Shown: in pieces, positions 21,849-29,622 of the stretch
Layout of the letters: each line of letters opens with the position of its first letter
Numbering within the stretch: the first letter of the stretch is position 1
NCBI GenBank assembly: GCA_050743125.1
Contig: JBOGEB010000031.1
Location: forward strand, 1 to 29,622
Length of the DNA stretch: 29,622 bases
Origin: JBOGEB01 sp050743125
GTDB lineage: Bacteria > Actinomycetota > Nitriliruptoria > Euzebyales > Egibacteraceae
Direction: 5' to 3'
The notes under the pieces: generated by a model
Databases searched by the model: none
What the model saw: only the letters and a program-made list of their open reading frames with translations
What the model was told of the DNA's origin: nothing
Translations under genes and position numbers: made by a program

Positions 21849-22625
21849 AGGGGGTTGGGGAGAGCCCTCCCATCGGTCGTACTCGCTGGCGTCGTGGCCG
21901 CCGTGCTGATGGGTCCACTGGCCAGCCCGTCCCTCGGGCAGACCACGGGCGACCCGACGTGCTCGGGACGCCTGATCCAGGTCGGGTGCGGTGCTGCCCG
22001 GCCAGGGAGCACGATCAATCCGAGCGCACCCAGGAACGACCGCTCCTCCTGGCGTGCGGTCGTGTTCCCGCAGGGGTGTTACTGGCTCGTCTGGCGCACG
22101 GTCCCGCCGGGCACACCAGTGGTGACCCTTCAGCAGGCGCGTGACCAGGCCCGCGCCTCGGGCGTGCCGCCGTGCCTGGCAAGGCCGAGCGGAAACTGGG
22201 AGCAGCTCGTCGGGCTCCCCGTTCCGCACCCAAAGGCGCAGCCCGACAACCGGGCGCTGACCGGCAAGCGTGTGTTTATGGAGCTCGGCATGCGCAACGG
22301 CTCCTGGCGGCGGGGTCCGGACGGGGGCTGGCGGTACTCCTCCCCCGAGGTCGAGTTGCGGGCGACACCGTCGTACACGATCGACTGGGGCGACGGCACA
22401 CCGGTGGCGCAGACCACCCACGAAGGCATCCCGTACCCGGGCGGCCCGCAGGAGATCACGCACGTCTATCAGGAGCGGGGTACCCACACCGTCACCGTCC
22501 AGGCCGGGTGGCGAGCCGAGTGGCGCGTCCCCGGTGGAGTTTGGAGGCCTGTGGCCGGCAGGCTGAGCACGAACGGACAGCAGGACCTCGCCATCCAGCA
22601 GATCCAGGCGGTCCGCACCCGCTGA
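21801..22625 (+). CDS. Secreted PKD-like domain protein
   Basis: Up to 274 residues, exported: a hydrophobic segment (LPSVVLAGVVAAVLMGPLAS) ends near SLGQ, a likely cleavage site. The mature protein has Cys residues in DPTCSGRLIQVGCG and QGCYWLVW, and a PKD-like beta-sandwich motif (YTIDWGDGTP ... ITHVYQERGTHTVTVQA). Such domains mediate adhesion or surface binding. The start is uncertain: ATG 21801 and ATG 21816 lie inside dispersed repeat copy 2, and the first start outside it is TTG near 21855. It probably acts at the cell surface with the Tad gene products (inference from position). Confidence 0.72.
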   Translation: MLCARMPRVFPRGALARGLGRALPSVVLAGVVAAVLMGPLASPSLGQTTGDPTCSGRLIQVGCGAARPGSTINPSAPRNDRSSWRAVVFPQGCYWLVWRTVPPGTPVVTLQQARDQARASGVPPCLARPSGNWEQLVGLPVPHPKAQPDNRALTGKRVFMELGMRNGSWRRGPDGGWRYSSPEVELRATPSYTIDWGDGTPVAQTTHEGIPYPGGPQEITHVYQERGTHTVTVQAGWRAEWRVPGGVWRPVAGRLSTNGQQDLAIQQIQAVRTR

Positions 22626-22639
22626 CAGCGCGCCCCGGC

Positions 22640-22645
22640 TAGGCT
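22640..22645 (+). promoter_or_regulatory. Putative -10 box of arcA
   Basis: TAGGCT is followed after 8 bases by the GTG at 22654, with no Shine-Dalgarno. It lies in the 28-base gap after the PKD-like gene. Confidence 0.35.
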
Positions 22646-22653
22646 CGGACGCG

Positions 22654-23871
22654 GTGGCTGTACCGGCGGTGACCTCTGAGATAGGGCGGCTGCGCGAGGT
22701 GATCGTGCACCGCCCGGACCTTGAGCTTCGCCGGCTCACGCCGGCGAACAAGGATGAGCTTCTGTTCGACGAGCTCGTCTGGGTGAGCAAAGCCCAGGAG
22801 GAGCACGACGGGTTCGTCCGCGTGCTGGAGCGAGAGGGGGTCAGGGTCCGTCGTTTCGGCGACCTGCTCGCGCACGTGCTCGGCGACGACGGGCTGCGCA
22901 AGGAGCTGATTGCGCGGAGCGCCACCATCGACACGTGCGGCGTCGAGCTTGTGGACCGGGTCCGGGGCCATCTGGGCGACCTGGACCGGCCTGAGCTGGT
23001 GCGTTATCTGGTTGGTGGGCTCACCGTCGAGGAGGTGCCCGGCGCGGCCGAGGGCTTCGTCGGCGGCGTCCTCGGCCCCGCGGCGTTCGTCGTCCCGCCG
23101 TTGCCGAACATGGTGTTCACCCGGGATCCCTCCGCCTGGGTCGGCCACGGGGTCGTTCTCTCGCCGATGCGCCGGCCGGCCCGGCAGGCAGAACGGCTGC
23201 TGTGGGACACGGTCTACCGGCACCACCCGGACTACGCGGCGGCGACGGCCTGGTACGGCGGCGAGGCTCGGGACTACTTTCCCGCGACAATGGAGGGCGG
23301 CGACGTGCTCGTCCTGAGCAAGCAGTGCGTCGCGATCGGGCTGTCCGAGCGCACCCACCCGGTCGCCGCCGAGAACCTCGCCGCCCGCCTCTTCGCGTCG
23401 GGCGCGTGCGAGTGGGTGCTCGCCATCGACCTGCCGAAGGCGCGAAGCACGATGCACCTCGACACCGTCATGACCGTCGTCGACCTTGATGCGATCGTGC
23501 TGTGGCCGCCTGCTCCGCAGGTGCTGCGCGGGTATCGGATCGAGCTTGGCATGGGCGGCCGGATGCGCGTGACGGCGCAGAGCGACCTCGTCCACGCCGT
23601 CGCGGACGGCCTCGGCGCCGCCACGCTGCGGGTCGTGACGACCGGCGGGGACGCGGTGCTTGCCGACCGTGAGCAGTGGGACGACGGCAACAACACGCTC
23701 GCGGTCCGGCCCGGCGTCGTGGTCGCCTACGAGCGCAACGCCGACACGAACCGGCGGCTGGAGGAGGCCGGGATCACCGTCCTGCGCATCTGTTCGCATG
23801 AGCTGCCGCGCGGCCGGGGCGGGCCGCGCTGCATGTCCTGCCCGACCCGCCGTGACCCGGTGTCGATCTGA
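22654..23871 (+). CDS. arcA: Arginine deiminase
   Basis: A 405-residue enzyme of the guanidino-group-modifying superfamily that hydrolyses L-arginine to citrulline and ammonia in the cytoplasm. Diagnostic blocks are REVIVHRPDLELRRLTPANK, PNMVFTRDPS, MEGGDVLVL, MHLDTVMT and the C-terminal GRGGPRCMSCP with catalytic Cys393 (first Cys of CMSCP, equivalent to Cys406 in Pseudomonas ADI). Length is typical. No ornithine carbamoyltransferase or carbamate kinase gene is nearby, so ATP production by the full ADI pathway is not shown. Its stop overlaps the start of the next gene (TGATG), suggesting co-translation with it. Confidence 0.93.
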   Translation: MAVPAVTSEIGRLREVIVHRPDLELRRLTPANKDELLFDELVWVSKAQEEHDGFVRVLEREGVRVRRFGDLLAHVLGDDGLRKELIARSATIDTCGVELVDRVRGHLGDLDRPELVRYLVGGLTVEEVPGAAEGFVGGVLGPAAFVVPPLPNMVFTRDPSAWVGHGVVLSPMRRPARQAERLLWDTVYRHHPDYAAATAWYGGEARDYFPATMEGGDVLVLSKQCVAIGLSERTHPVAAENLAARLFASGACEWVLAIDLPKARSTMHLDTVMTVVDLDAIVLWPPAPQVLRGYRIELGMGGRMRVTAQSDLVHAVADGLGAATLRVVTTGGDAVLADREQWDDGNNTLAVRPGVVVAYERNADTNRRLEEAGITVLRICSHELPRGRGGPRCMSCPTRRDPVSI

Positions 23872-24209
23872 TGGAGCTGGAGCGCTACCTCGGCTGTTGG
23901 CCGGACGACGACCCGGACGCGAACTTCAAGCGCGAGGTCGCCGAGTACACCCGGGCCGACCCAGAGCCGACGATGCGCCAGCTCGCTGAGAACACCGGCA
24001 TCCCCGTCGGCGCGCTCGTCCGCTACGTCCTGGTCAAGTGGACTGCCGAGGGGTCGGAGGCGCTCATGGCGCTTGGGCCCCGCATGGTCGGACGCCTGTG
24101 GGCCGCCTGCGAGCGCGCCGAGTCCGAAGGCACCGACGCTGCACGCCTCGAGGCGTACGCGCAACTCCGCGAGATGCTGTCGTGGCTCCGTCTCCCGCTG
24201 CAGGACTGA
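23871..24209 (+). CDS. Small actinobacterial protein, DUF6027-like
   Basis: A 112-residue cytoplasmic protein. The N-terminus YLGCWPDDDPDANFKREVAE and the middle TMRQLAENTGIPVGALVRYV, with WTAEGSEALMALGPRMV, resemble the small DUF6027 family; I am fairly but not fully sure of the name. The central segment could be a helix-turn-helix (LAENTGIPVGALVRYVLVKW), so DNA binding is possible. The ATG overlaps the arcA stop. A partner or regulator role for arginine deiminase is inference from this coupling. Confidence 0.65.
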   Translation: MELERYLGCWPDDDPDANFKREVAEYTRADPEPTMRQLAENTGIPVGALVRYVLVKWTAEGSEALMALGPRMVGRLWAACERAESEGTDAARLEAYAQLREMLSWLRLPLQD

Positions 24210-24213
24210 CCGC

Positions 24214-24615
24214 TCAAGCTGGCGCTTCGACTGCCAGGCCGAACAGCTTCGCCGCCTCGGCCATCCGTTGGTCGTAGGTGACGACCGCGCCCAGCGCTTC
24301 GCCGAGGCTCTGCGCTGCGGCGAGGTGGATCGCGTCGAGACTGCGCAGCCCCAGGGGGTCCAGCGCCGCCGCCACGTCGAGCAGGAGGTCGTCGAGGTGG
24401 AGCAGATGCGTCCGGGCCAGCAGCGCCCGTGCGCGGAGGAGGACTTGGGGGCCCTGCCCGCGGAGCGCGCGCTGCACCTCTGTCCGCGCGAGCGCGCACG
24501 ACACCCGTATTGGCCAGGCTTGGAGGAAGGAGCGGAGGGCGTCGGACTCCGCCTCTGCCACCACCAGCTTGACCAGTGCTGACGAGTCGAGGTACAGGGC
24601 GTGGTCAGCGCTCAT
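24214..24615 (-). CDS. vapC: VapC-type PIN-domain toxin (intact)
   Basis: A 133-residue PIN-domain ribonuclease. Three acidic positions are seen in YLDSSALVKLV, TEVQRAL and SLDAIHLAAA, and a fourth in VVTYDQRM. The ATG at 24615 is preferred to the upstream in-frame start because it gives the usual N-terminus SADHALYLDSSALVKL. It overlaps the antitoxin gene end by 11 bases. Unlike the pair at 1588-2275 this toxin is undamaged. Confidence 0.88.
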   Translation of the reverse strand: MSADHALYLDSSALVKLVVAEAESDALRSFLQAWPIRVSCALARTEVQRALRGQGPQVLLRARALLARTHLLHLDDLLLDVAAALDPLGLRSLDAIHLAAAQSLGEALGAVVTYDQRMAEAAKLFGLAVEAPA

Positions 24616-24880
24616 CGTGGCGGGCGGCGGCCAGCGCCTCACTGGGCAGCGGCGCGTCGGGTCGAGGTGGGAGCGGAGGTCCGAGGTCGAGCAGGTCGCC
24701 GCGCGCCCGCTCGAGCCGTCCGGTGGCGGCCAGCTCGTCGAGCGGATCGGATCGCGGCACTGGCACCAACAGCGCGACGGGTCGTCCCCGGTCGGTGACC
24801 TGCACCGTTTCCCCGCGCTCGACCAGCCTGAGGTACATGCTGGCCTGCTGGCGCAGCTCTCGGATGCCGATGGTCTTCAT
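24605..24880 (-). CDS. vapB: Phd/VapB-type antitoxin
   Basis: A 91-residue antitoxin of the Phd/YefM group. The N-terminal KTIGIRELRQQASMYLRLV and GETVQVTDRGRPVALLVPV form the DNA-binding part, and the disordered C-terminal tail (PPLPPRPDAPLPSEALAAAR) is expected to block the toxin. It precedes and overlaps vapC. A near-palindrome at 24881-24896 lies directly before the ATG and is the likely operator. Confidence 0.88.
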   Translation of the reverse strand: MKTIGIRELRQQASMYLRLVERGETVQVTDRGRPVALLVPVPRSDPLDELAATGRLERARGDLLDLGPPLPPRPDAPLPSEALAAARHDER

Positions 24881-24896
24881 GTGCTACTTGTAACAC
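24881..24896. promoter_or_regulatory. Near-palindromic operator candidate of the second antitoxin gene
   Basis: GTGCTACTTGTAACAC has 7-base arms around a 2-base centre with one mismatched pair, immediately upstream of the antitoxin ATG. It agrees with the site at 2285-2300 at 11 of 16 positions. Confidence 0.5.
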
Positions 24897-24918
24897 GAAG
24901 TCTGGCCGCTTGTCATCC

Positions 24919-25896
<978 letters not shown>

Positions 25897-26092
25897 GCGC
25901 GGTTTCCTCTCGTCGAAAGTGGATGCGAGCGTCCGCTCAGAGCGTGTGTCGAACATGGGTGGGCGTCGGTGCTCTGGCCGGGTTCTGTTCGTCATCGTTG
26001 GGTTTCCATCGGTGAGACGCGTTGGTGAGCCTCGTCGGCGACTCCTTGGCACAGCCCCTGGCACAGCCCTTGGGAGTTTCGACACATCGGGG

Positions 26093-26881
26093 TCAACGGA
26101 TGGCCGTGATCTCGATGCCCTCACCGTTCAGGACGGCGATGTGACGGTCGGGGACCGGCGTCCAGCCGGGATCGTCGTCGAGCGGTTCGGAGGCGGCGAG
26201 GCTCGCGCTTGGCCAGCTGGCGCTGTCACGCAAGACGTAGAGGGAGCTGCCCGGCTCCTTGTACCCCGCCCGGGCGATGGCCACCCCCCGGGCGTCGGCG
26301 AGGGCGAGGTTGAGGACCGCGGTGGCCCCGGCCCGCCGGCACTCCTCGGCGGTGGCGGCCAGCGCCGCGCGCAAGGCTCCCGCCAGCCCGTCCGCGGGGT
26401 TGCGCTCCAGCTCCGTGACCGCGAGGAGGAACAGCGCGAGCGAGTCGCTCATCCCGTCGAAGGCGCCGAACAGGTGGTCCGGGAGGCGCGCAAGCAGCGA
26501 GCGGGCGACGTGCGCGCGGAACGCGCTGATCCAGCCGTTGTGCGCGCCAGCAACGCCTCCGTGCGCGAACGGGTGGGCGAACACCTGCCCGTGCGGGATG
26601 CCAGGCGTCGCCGAGCGGACGGCCGCGAGCTGCACCGTGCCGACCAAGCGCGAGGCGAGCCCGCGCAGGTTCTCGTCGGCCCACGGCGGCCGGTCCGTCC
26701 GGTAGCGCAGCGGTCGGGGGTCCTCACCGTCCCACCAGGCCACTCCGGTCCCATCGACGTTGACCCGCCCGGAGCAGCGCTCACGCGAAGAGACGGCCTG
26801 TTCGGACAGGCATATCGGCGGGTCGTAGAGCAGCGCTGACAGCGGGATAGGCGGACCGACGTAAGCAGCGAGGCGGCACAC
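26093..26881 (-). CDS. egtC: Gamma-glutamyl-hercynylcysteine S-oxide hydrolase
   Basis: A 262-residue class II glutamine amidotransferase-fold enzyme that removes glutamate from gamma-glutamyl-hercynylcysteine sulfoxide. The N-terminal nucleophile Cys2 is present (MCRLAAYVGPP), followed by the class II blocks VNVDGTGVAWW, HPFAHGGVAGAHNGWI and SDSLALFLL. The GTG start at 26881 is only 7 bases after the egtB stop, showing operon structure. Function follows from fold plus gene order. Confidence 0.9.
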   Translation of the reverse strand: MCRLAAYVGPPIPLSALLYDPPICLSEQAVSSRERCSGRVNVDGTGVAWWDGEDPRPLRYRTDRPPWADENLRGLASRLVGTVQLAAVRSATPGIPHGQVFAHPFAHGGVAGAHNGWISAFRAHVARSLLARLPDHLFGAFDGMSDSLALFLLAVTELERNPADGLAGALRAALAATAEECRRAGATAVLNLALADARGVAIARAGYKEPGSSLYVLRDSASWPSASLAASEPLDDDPGWTPVPDRHIAVLNGEGIEITAIR

Positions 26882-26888
26882 GGCGGGG

Positions 26889-28217
26889 CTAGCCGGCGTC
26901 GTAGGCGACGCGCAGGCCGGCGAACAGCTGCCGGCGGTAGGGGTGGTCCCAGTTGCGGAACGTGGTGCGCGCGACGCAGGAGCGGCTCGCCCACGAGGCG
27001 CCGCGCAGCACCCGCCAGTCGCCGCCGAAGAACACCTCGCTGTACTCGGGATACGGGAACGTCAGGTAGCCCGGGTAGGGCGCAAAGTCGGAGACCGTCC
27101 ATTCATAGCAGTCGCCGAGCAGCTGCTCGGCGCCGTAGGCGGACGCCCCAGACGGAAAGCTCCCGACCGGGGCGGGACCGAAGCGACGCCGGTCGAGGTT
27201 CGCGCAGGCAGGTGATGGCGGGGTGAATCCCCACGGCCAGGGGCGCGACCGGTCGGTGGCGGGGTCGTGGGCGGCGGCCTTCTCCCACTCGGCCTCGGTC
27301 GGCAGCCGCCCGCCCGTCCAGGCCGCGAACGCCTCGGCCTCGAAGAAGCTCACGTGCTCGACCGGCTCCCGTGGGTCGAGCGGCCTGATGTGCCCGAACC
27401 TGCGGACGAGCCACCCGCCGTCGCCGTCCGGCACCCAGCCCTGCGGCCAGCGGTGGCCGGTTTCGGCGTGCCACTCCAGGCCACGCGGCGACCACCACCG
27501 GTCGTCCGAGCAGCCGTCAGCGGCGACGAACTCGGCGTACCGCCGTGTGGTCACGGGGAAGCGGTCGATCGCGAACGCGCCGACCTCGACCCGGTGCCGG
27601 GGCCGCTCGTTGTCGTACGCCGAGCCTTCAGGCGGAGCACCCATCCAGAACGGTCCAGCGGGGATGACGACCCGCTCGGCGTCGTCCACGCTTCTTTGGT
27701 GGTGCCCCCCAACCCCCTGTGGCGCGGGAGCCGGCGCCGCAAGCGGGTAGGGCGGCGCCTCCTTCCGCAGGTCCAGCGCCTGGAGCATCGTCTCCTGGTG
27801 CTGCGCCTCGTGTTGGATCACGAGGTTGTAGACGTAGCCCTGCGCCAGCAGCGGCGCGTCGGGGTCCAGGTCGGTTCGCCGCAGCAGGCGCAGGGCGTCG
27901 GCCCGAACGTCGGCGAGGTAGGCGTGCGCCTCGGGACGCTGCAGGAGCGGGAGGTCAGCGCGGGTCCAGCGCGGGTTGTCGAACGGGTTGTAGACCTGGT
28001 CGAGGTCGGGGTCGTGGTGCGAGCGGTCGCTCAGGGCGCGGAGCAGCCACAGCTCCTCGAAGTTGCCGATGTGCCCGAGGTCCCACACGAGGGGGCTCAT
28101 GATCCGGTGGTGCTGGCGGTGCACGGCGTCGTCGTCGAGCGGGTCGAGCAGCCGGTGGGTCCACCAGCGGCCCTCGTCGAGCGCGCGCGCGAGCGCGGCC
28201 TTGCGCTGATCTGCCAT
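26889..28217 (-). CDS. egtB: Hercynine oxygenase (sulfoxide synthase)
   Basis: A 442-residue non-heme iron enzyme joining hercynine with gamma-glutamylcysteine and O2 to give the sulfoxide. The N-terminal DinB-like domain carries the iron ligands His49 (WDLGHIGNFEE), His136 and His140 (HEAQHQET). The C-terminal FGE-sulfatase domain is seen from about residue 185 (VVIPAGPFWMGAPPEGSAYD, NERPRHRVEVGAFAIDRFPV, GGRLPTEAEWEKAA, GGDWRVLRGASW). The ATG at 28217 is chosen for the family N-terminus and an AAGGGC upstream; the frame beyond lies inside egtA. It follows egtA by 11 bases. Confidence 0.93.
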   Translation of the reverse strand: MADQRKAALARALDEGRWWTHRLLDPLDDDAVHRQHHRIMSPLVWDLGHIGNFEELWLLRALSDRSHHDPDLDQVYNPFDNPRWTRADLPLLQRPEAHAYLADVRADALRLLRRTDLDPDAPLLAQGYVYNLVIQHEAQHQETMLQALDLRKEAPPYPLAAPAPAPQGVGGHHQRSVDDAERVVIPAGPFWMGAPPEGSAYDNERPRHRVEVGAFAIDRFPVTTRRYAEFVAADGCSDDRWWSPRGLEWHAETGHRWPQGWVPDGDGGWLVRRFGHIRPLDPREPVEHVSFFEAEAFAAWTGGRLPTEAEWEKAAAHDPATDRSRPWPWGFTPPSPACANLDRRRFGPAPVGSFPSGASAYGAEQLLGDCYEWTVSDFAPYPGYLTFPYPEYSEVFFGGDWRVLRGASWASRSCVARTTFRNWDHPYRRQLFAGLRVAYDAG

Positions 28218-28228
28218 TGGCGTGCCCT

Positions 28229-29569
28229 TCAACGGGGAGAGAGTTGCTCGACGGGCTCGCTCGCCCAGGTGAGCGCGGCGGACTGCCCGACGACGAGCTG
28301 TTCCCGGAGCTCGTCTGAGGGACACCGCCCCCGCAGCGTGAACCGATCGAGGAACGCTTCCGTTCGGACGAGGTCCACGGGCCGGACATACCCACTGTGA
28401 AGCCGGCGTGCACCTGCCAGCGCGAGCGACCAGGTTTCGACCGCGAGCGCGCAGAGCTCTGGGTCGGCGACCCCGACCCACGCGGCCCGTCGCGCCAGCG
28501 CAGGCAGCCGCCGGCGGTAGCGCTCGAGGATGGTCCGGACCGCCGCTCGGGCGCGGTCGTCGTAGAGCAGGCCCGCGAGCAGCGTGACCGGCACCGGCCG
28601 CCAGCGCGTCGGCAGCACGTCGATACCGCGGAACTCCAGGAACCCGCGGGCGCGGACCTCTGGGAACAGCGTGGTCAGGTGGTAGGCCAGGTCGCCAGCC
28701 GTCGGGCGGCCGTGGTCCGGGTGCCCGTCGCGCAGCCAGTCGCCGAACGTCCAGCCGGGCACGCCCGGGACCGCGCCGCCGTCAGGCGTCCGCAGCAGCA
28801 GGACGTCCGCGCGGAGCGCGAGATCGACGACCTGGGTGACGGGGTCGCCGATCCCCGCGACGAGCAGCCGCGGCAGCCCGGTTCGGGTGGGGTCGAGCGC
28901 GAGCCACTCCAGCGCCCGCCCGCAGACCGCCCCGTCCACAGGGCTGCACGCGAACGTCGCGGTGACGAGCGGGGCCGCCAGGTTCGCGACGAGCCAGCGC
29001 TCGGCGGCGACACTGGGCGGGCCGAGGTCGAGGTTCACCTGCAGCGAGCAGGTGTGGCACATCATCACGTGCCCGTGCGGCCCCCGGCGGGCGAAGTACG
29101 CCGCCATCGCGGGGTAGCGGGGGTCGCGCAGCTGCTGGGGGACGCTGGCGGCCGGATGCCACACGTCCAGCCCGGCGGCGGCGAGCACGACCCCGTGCTC
29201 GTCGTACGCTCGCGCGAGCACGCTGGCGGCGGACTCCAGCGCGCGGACCGCGTCGGCTGCGGTCTCGTGGACGGCGGTCGCGTGCTCGACCTGGGCGCCC
29301 GGCTCGATCGTCAGCCTGCCGGGGGCCACGTCGACGCCGTCGAGGACCGCCCGCACCGCGTCGATGCCCAACCGCCCCACGGGCCGCTGGTCGGCGTCCA
29401 CGCTGATCGCAAAGACCTCCGTCTCGACTCCCACCCTGCCGAGCACCGGGGCGTCTGGGCGGTGCGGGAAGCACACTTGGGCGACCACGTCGCGGGCGTC
29501 CACGAGTCCCGTCAGGGGATTGGGGGGGTCTCCCAACCCCGTGAGGCCCCGCTCCTGGGGCGACTGCAT
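28229..29569 (-). CDS. egtA: Glutamate-cysteine ligase of ergothioneine synthesis
   Basis: A 446-residue ATP-dependent ligase of the GCS2/EgtA group that makes gamma-glutamylcysteine for EgtB. Visible blocks are GRVGVETEVFAISVD, LTIEPGAQVEHAT, GHVMMCHTCSLQVNLDLG, CGRALEWLALDP and GFLEFRGIDVLP. It is the first gene of the cluster. Two ATGs are possible, 29581 and 29569. The latter is preferred because TATGGT at 29582-29577 is a good -10 box 7 bases before it and would include the other ATG; neither has a Shine-Dalgarno. Because the strain also uses mycothiol, gamma-glutamylcysteine here is likely reserved for ergothioneine. Confidence 0.9.
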   Translation of the reverse strand: MQSPQERGLTGLGDPPNPLTGLVDARDVVAQVCFPHRPDAPVLGRVGVETEVFAISVDADQRPVGRLGIDAVRAVLDGVDVAPGRLTIEPGAQVEHATAVHETAADAVRALESAASVLARAYDEHGVVLAAAGLDVWHPAASVPQQLRDPRYPAMAAYFARRGPHGHVMMCHTCSLQVNLDLGPPSVAAERWLVANLAAPLVTATFACSPVDGAVCGRALEWLALDPTRTGLPRLLVAGIGDPVTQVVDLALRADVLLLRTPDGGAVPGVPGWTFGDWLRDGHPDHGRPTAGDLAYHLTTLFPEVRARGFLEFRGIDVLPTRWRPVPVTLLAGLLYDDRARAAVRTILERYRRRLPALARRAAWVGVADPELCALAVETWSLALAGARRLHSGYVRPVDLVRTEAFLDRFTLRGRCPSDELREQLVVGQSAALTWASEPVEQLSPR

Positions 29570-29576
29570 TCGGGCC

Positions 29577-29582
29577 ACCATA
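29577..29582 (-). promoter_or_regulatory. Putative -10 box of the egt operon
   Basis: TATGGT on the minus strand is 7 bases upstream of the egtA ATG at 29569. The sequence further upstream contains GTAACGAATCG (29616-29606), also found at 9701-9711 in the sites before the propeller gene. The remaining bases to the window edge hold no gene. Confidence 0.4.
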
Positions 29583-29622
29583 GCGCGACTGTGTCGCAGC
29601 GCTGGCGATTCGTTACCGGCGG

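Noticed and set aside
27267..28400. Plus-strand frame opposite egtB
   Set aside because: egtB has iron ligands and FGE-sulfatase motifs on the minus strand; the plus-strand product is a shadow.

Overview
The window reads as chromosomal DNA of a high-GC actinomycete. The genes show strong G/C preference at third codon positions, many GTG starts, and enzymes of actinobacterial low-molecular-weight thiol metabolism (mycothiol-dependent formaldehyde dehydrogenase, ergothioneine cluster). The Tad pilus locus is of monoderm type (no secretin seen). Its SAF-domain protein, HTH regulator, LysM membrane protein and lipoprotein resemble arrangements I associate with deep-branching Actinomycetota such as Acidimicrobiia. 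That placement is inference.

Layout. (1) 1-1424, minus: mscR followed by an overlapping, truncated metallo-beta-lactamase-fold hydrolase. (2) 1588-2275, minus: a Phd-type antitoxin and a vapC toxin gene disrupted by a perfect 11-bp tandem duplication. (3) 2325-7793: a capA-like lipoprotein gene and a 1418-residue FtsK/EccC-type ATPase with ubiquitin-like and FHA domains, bounded by two inverted copies of a 38-bp palindrome. (4) 7771-10503: lower-GC accessory DNA with a collagen-like micro-ORF, a secreted beta-propeller-like protein behind a 23-codon leader ORF, and a remnant of a second eccC-like gene. (5) 10504-11500: a conserved hypothetical gene and a convergent HTH gene. (6) 11592-18616, plus: Tad/Flp pilus operon (CpaB/SAF, TadZ, TadA, TadB, TadC, Flp pilin, two TadE-like proteins, TadG-like protein). 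A Ser/Thr kinase gene runs antisense into the end of tadG. (7) 19900-22625, plus: LysM membrane protein, lipoprotein and PKD-like secreted protein. (8) 22654-24209: arginine deiminase and a small DUF6027-like protein. (9) 24214-24880, minus: intact vapBC. (10) 24919-29569, minus: egtA-egtB-egtC-egtD for ergothioneine; no egtE is visible.

How it fits together. Group 6 makes an inner-membrane type IVb pilus machine, and groups 5 and 7 probably supply regulation and cell-wall or envelope adaptation. The Ser/Thr kinase in the pilus locus and the FHA domain on the EccC-like ATPase could form a phospho-signalling pair (inference). Thiol chemistry frames the window: mycothiol use at the left end, ergothioneine synthesis at the right.

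The least ordinary signals are: the inverted 38-bp palindromes around capA-eccC; the slipped vapC; a 24-bp duplication at the start of a tadE gene; a dispersed repeat of about 135 bp; a Gly-X-Y micro-ORF; the eccC remnant; kinase/tadG antisense overlap; and a recurring -10 box 6-9 bases before start codons that points to leaderless transcripts.
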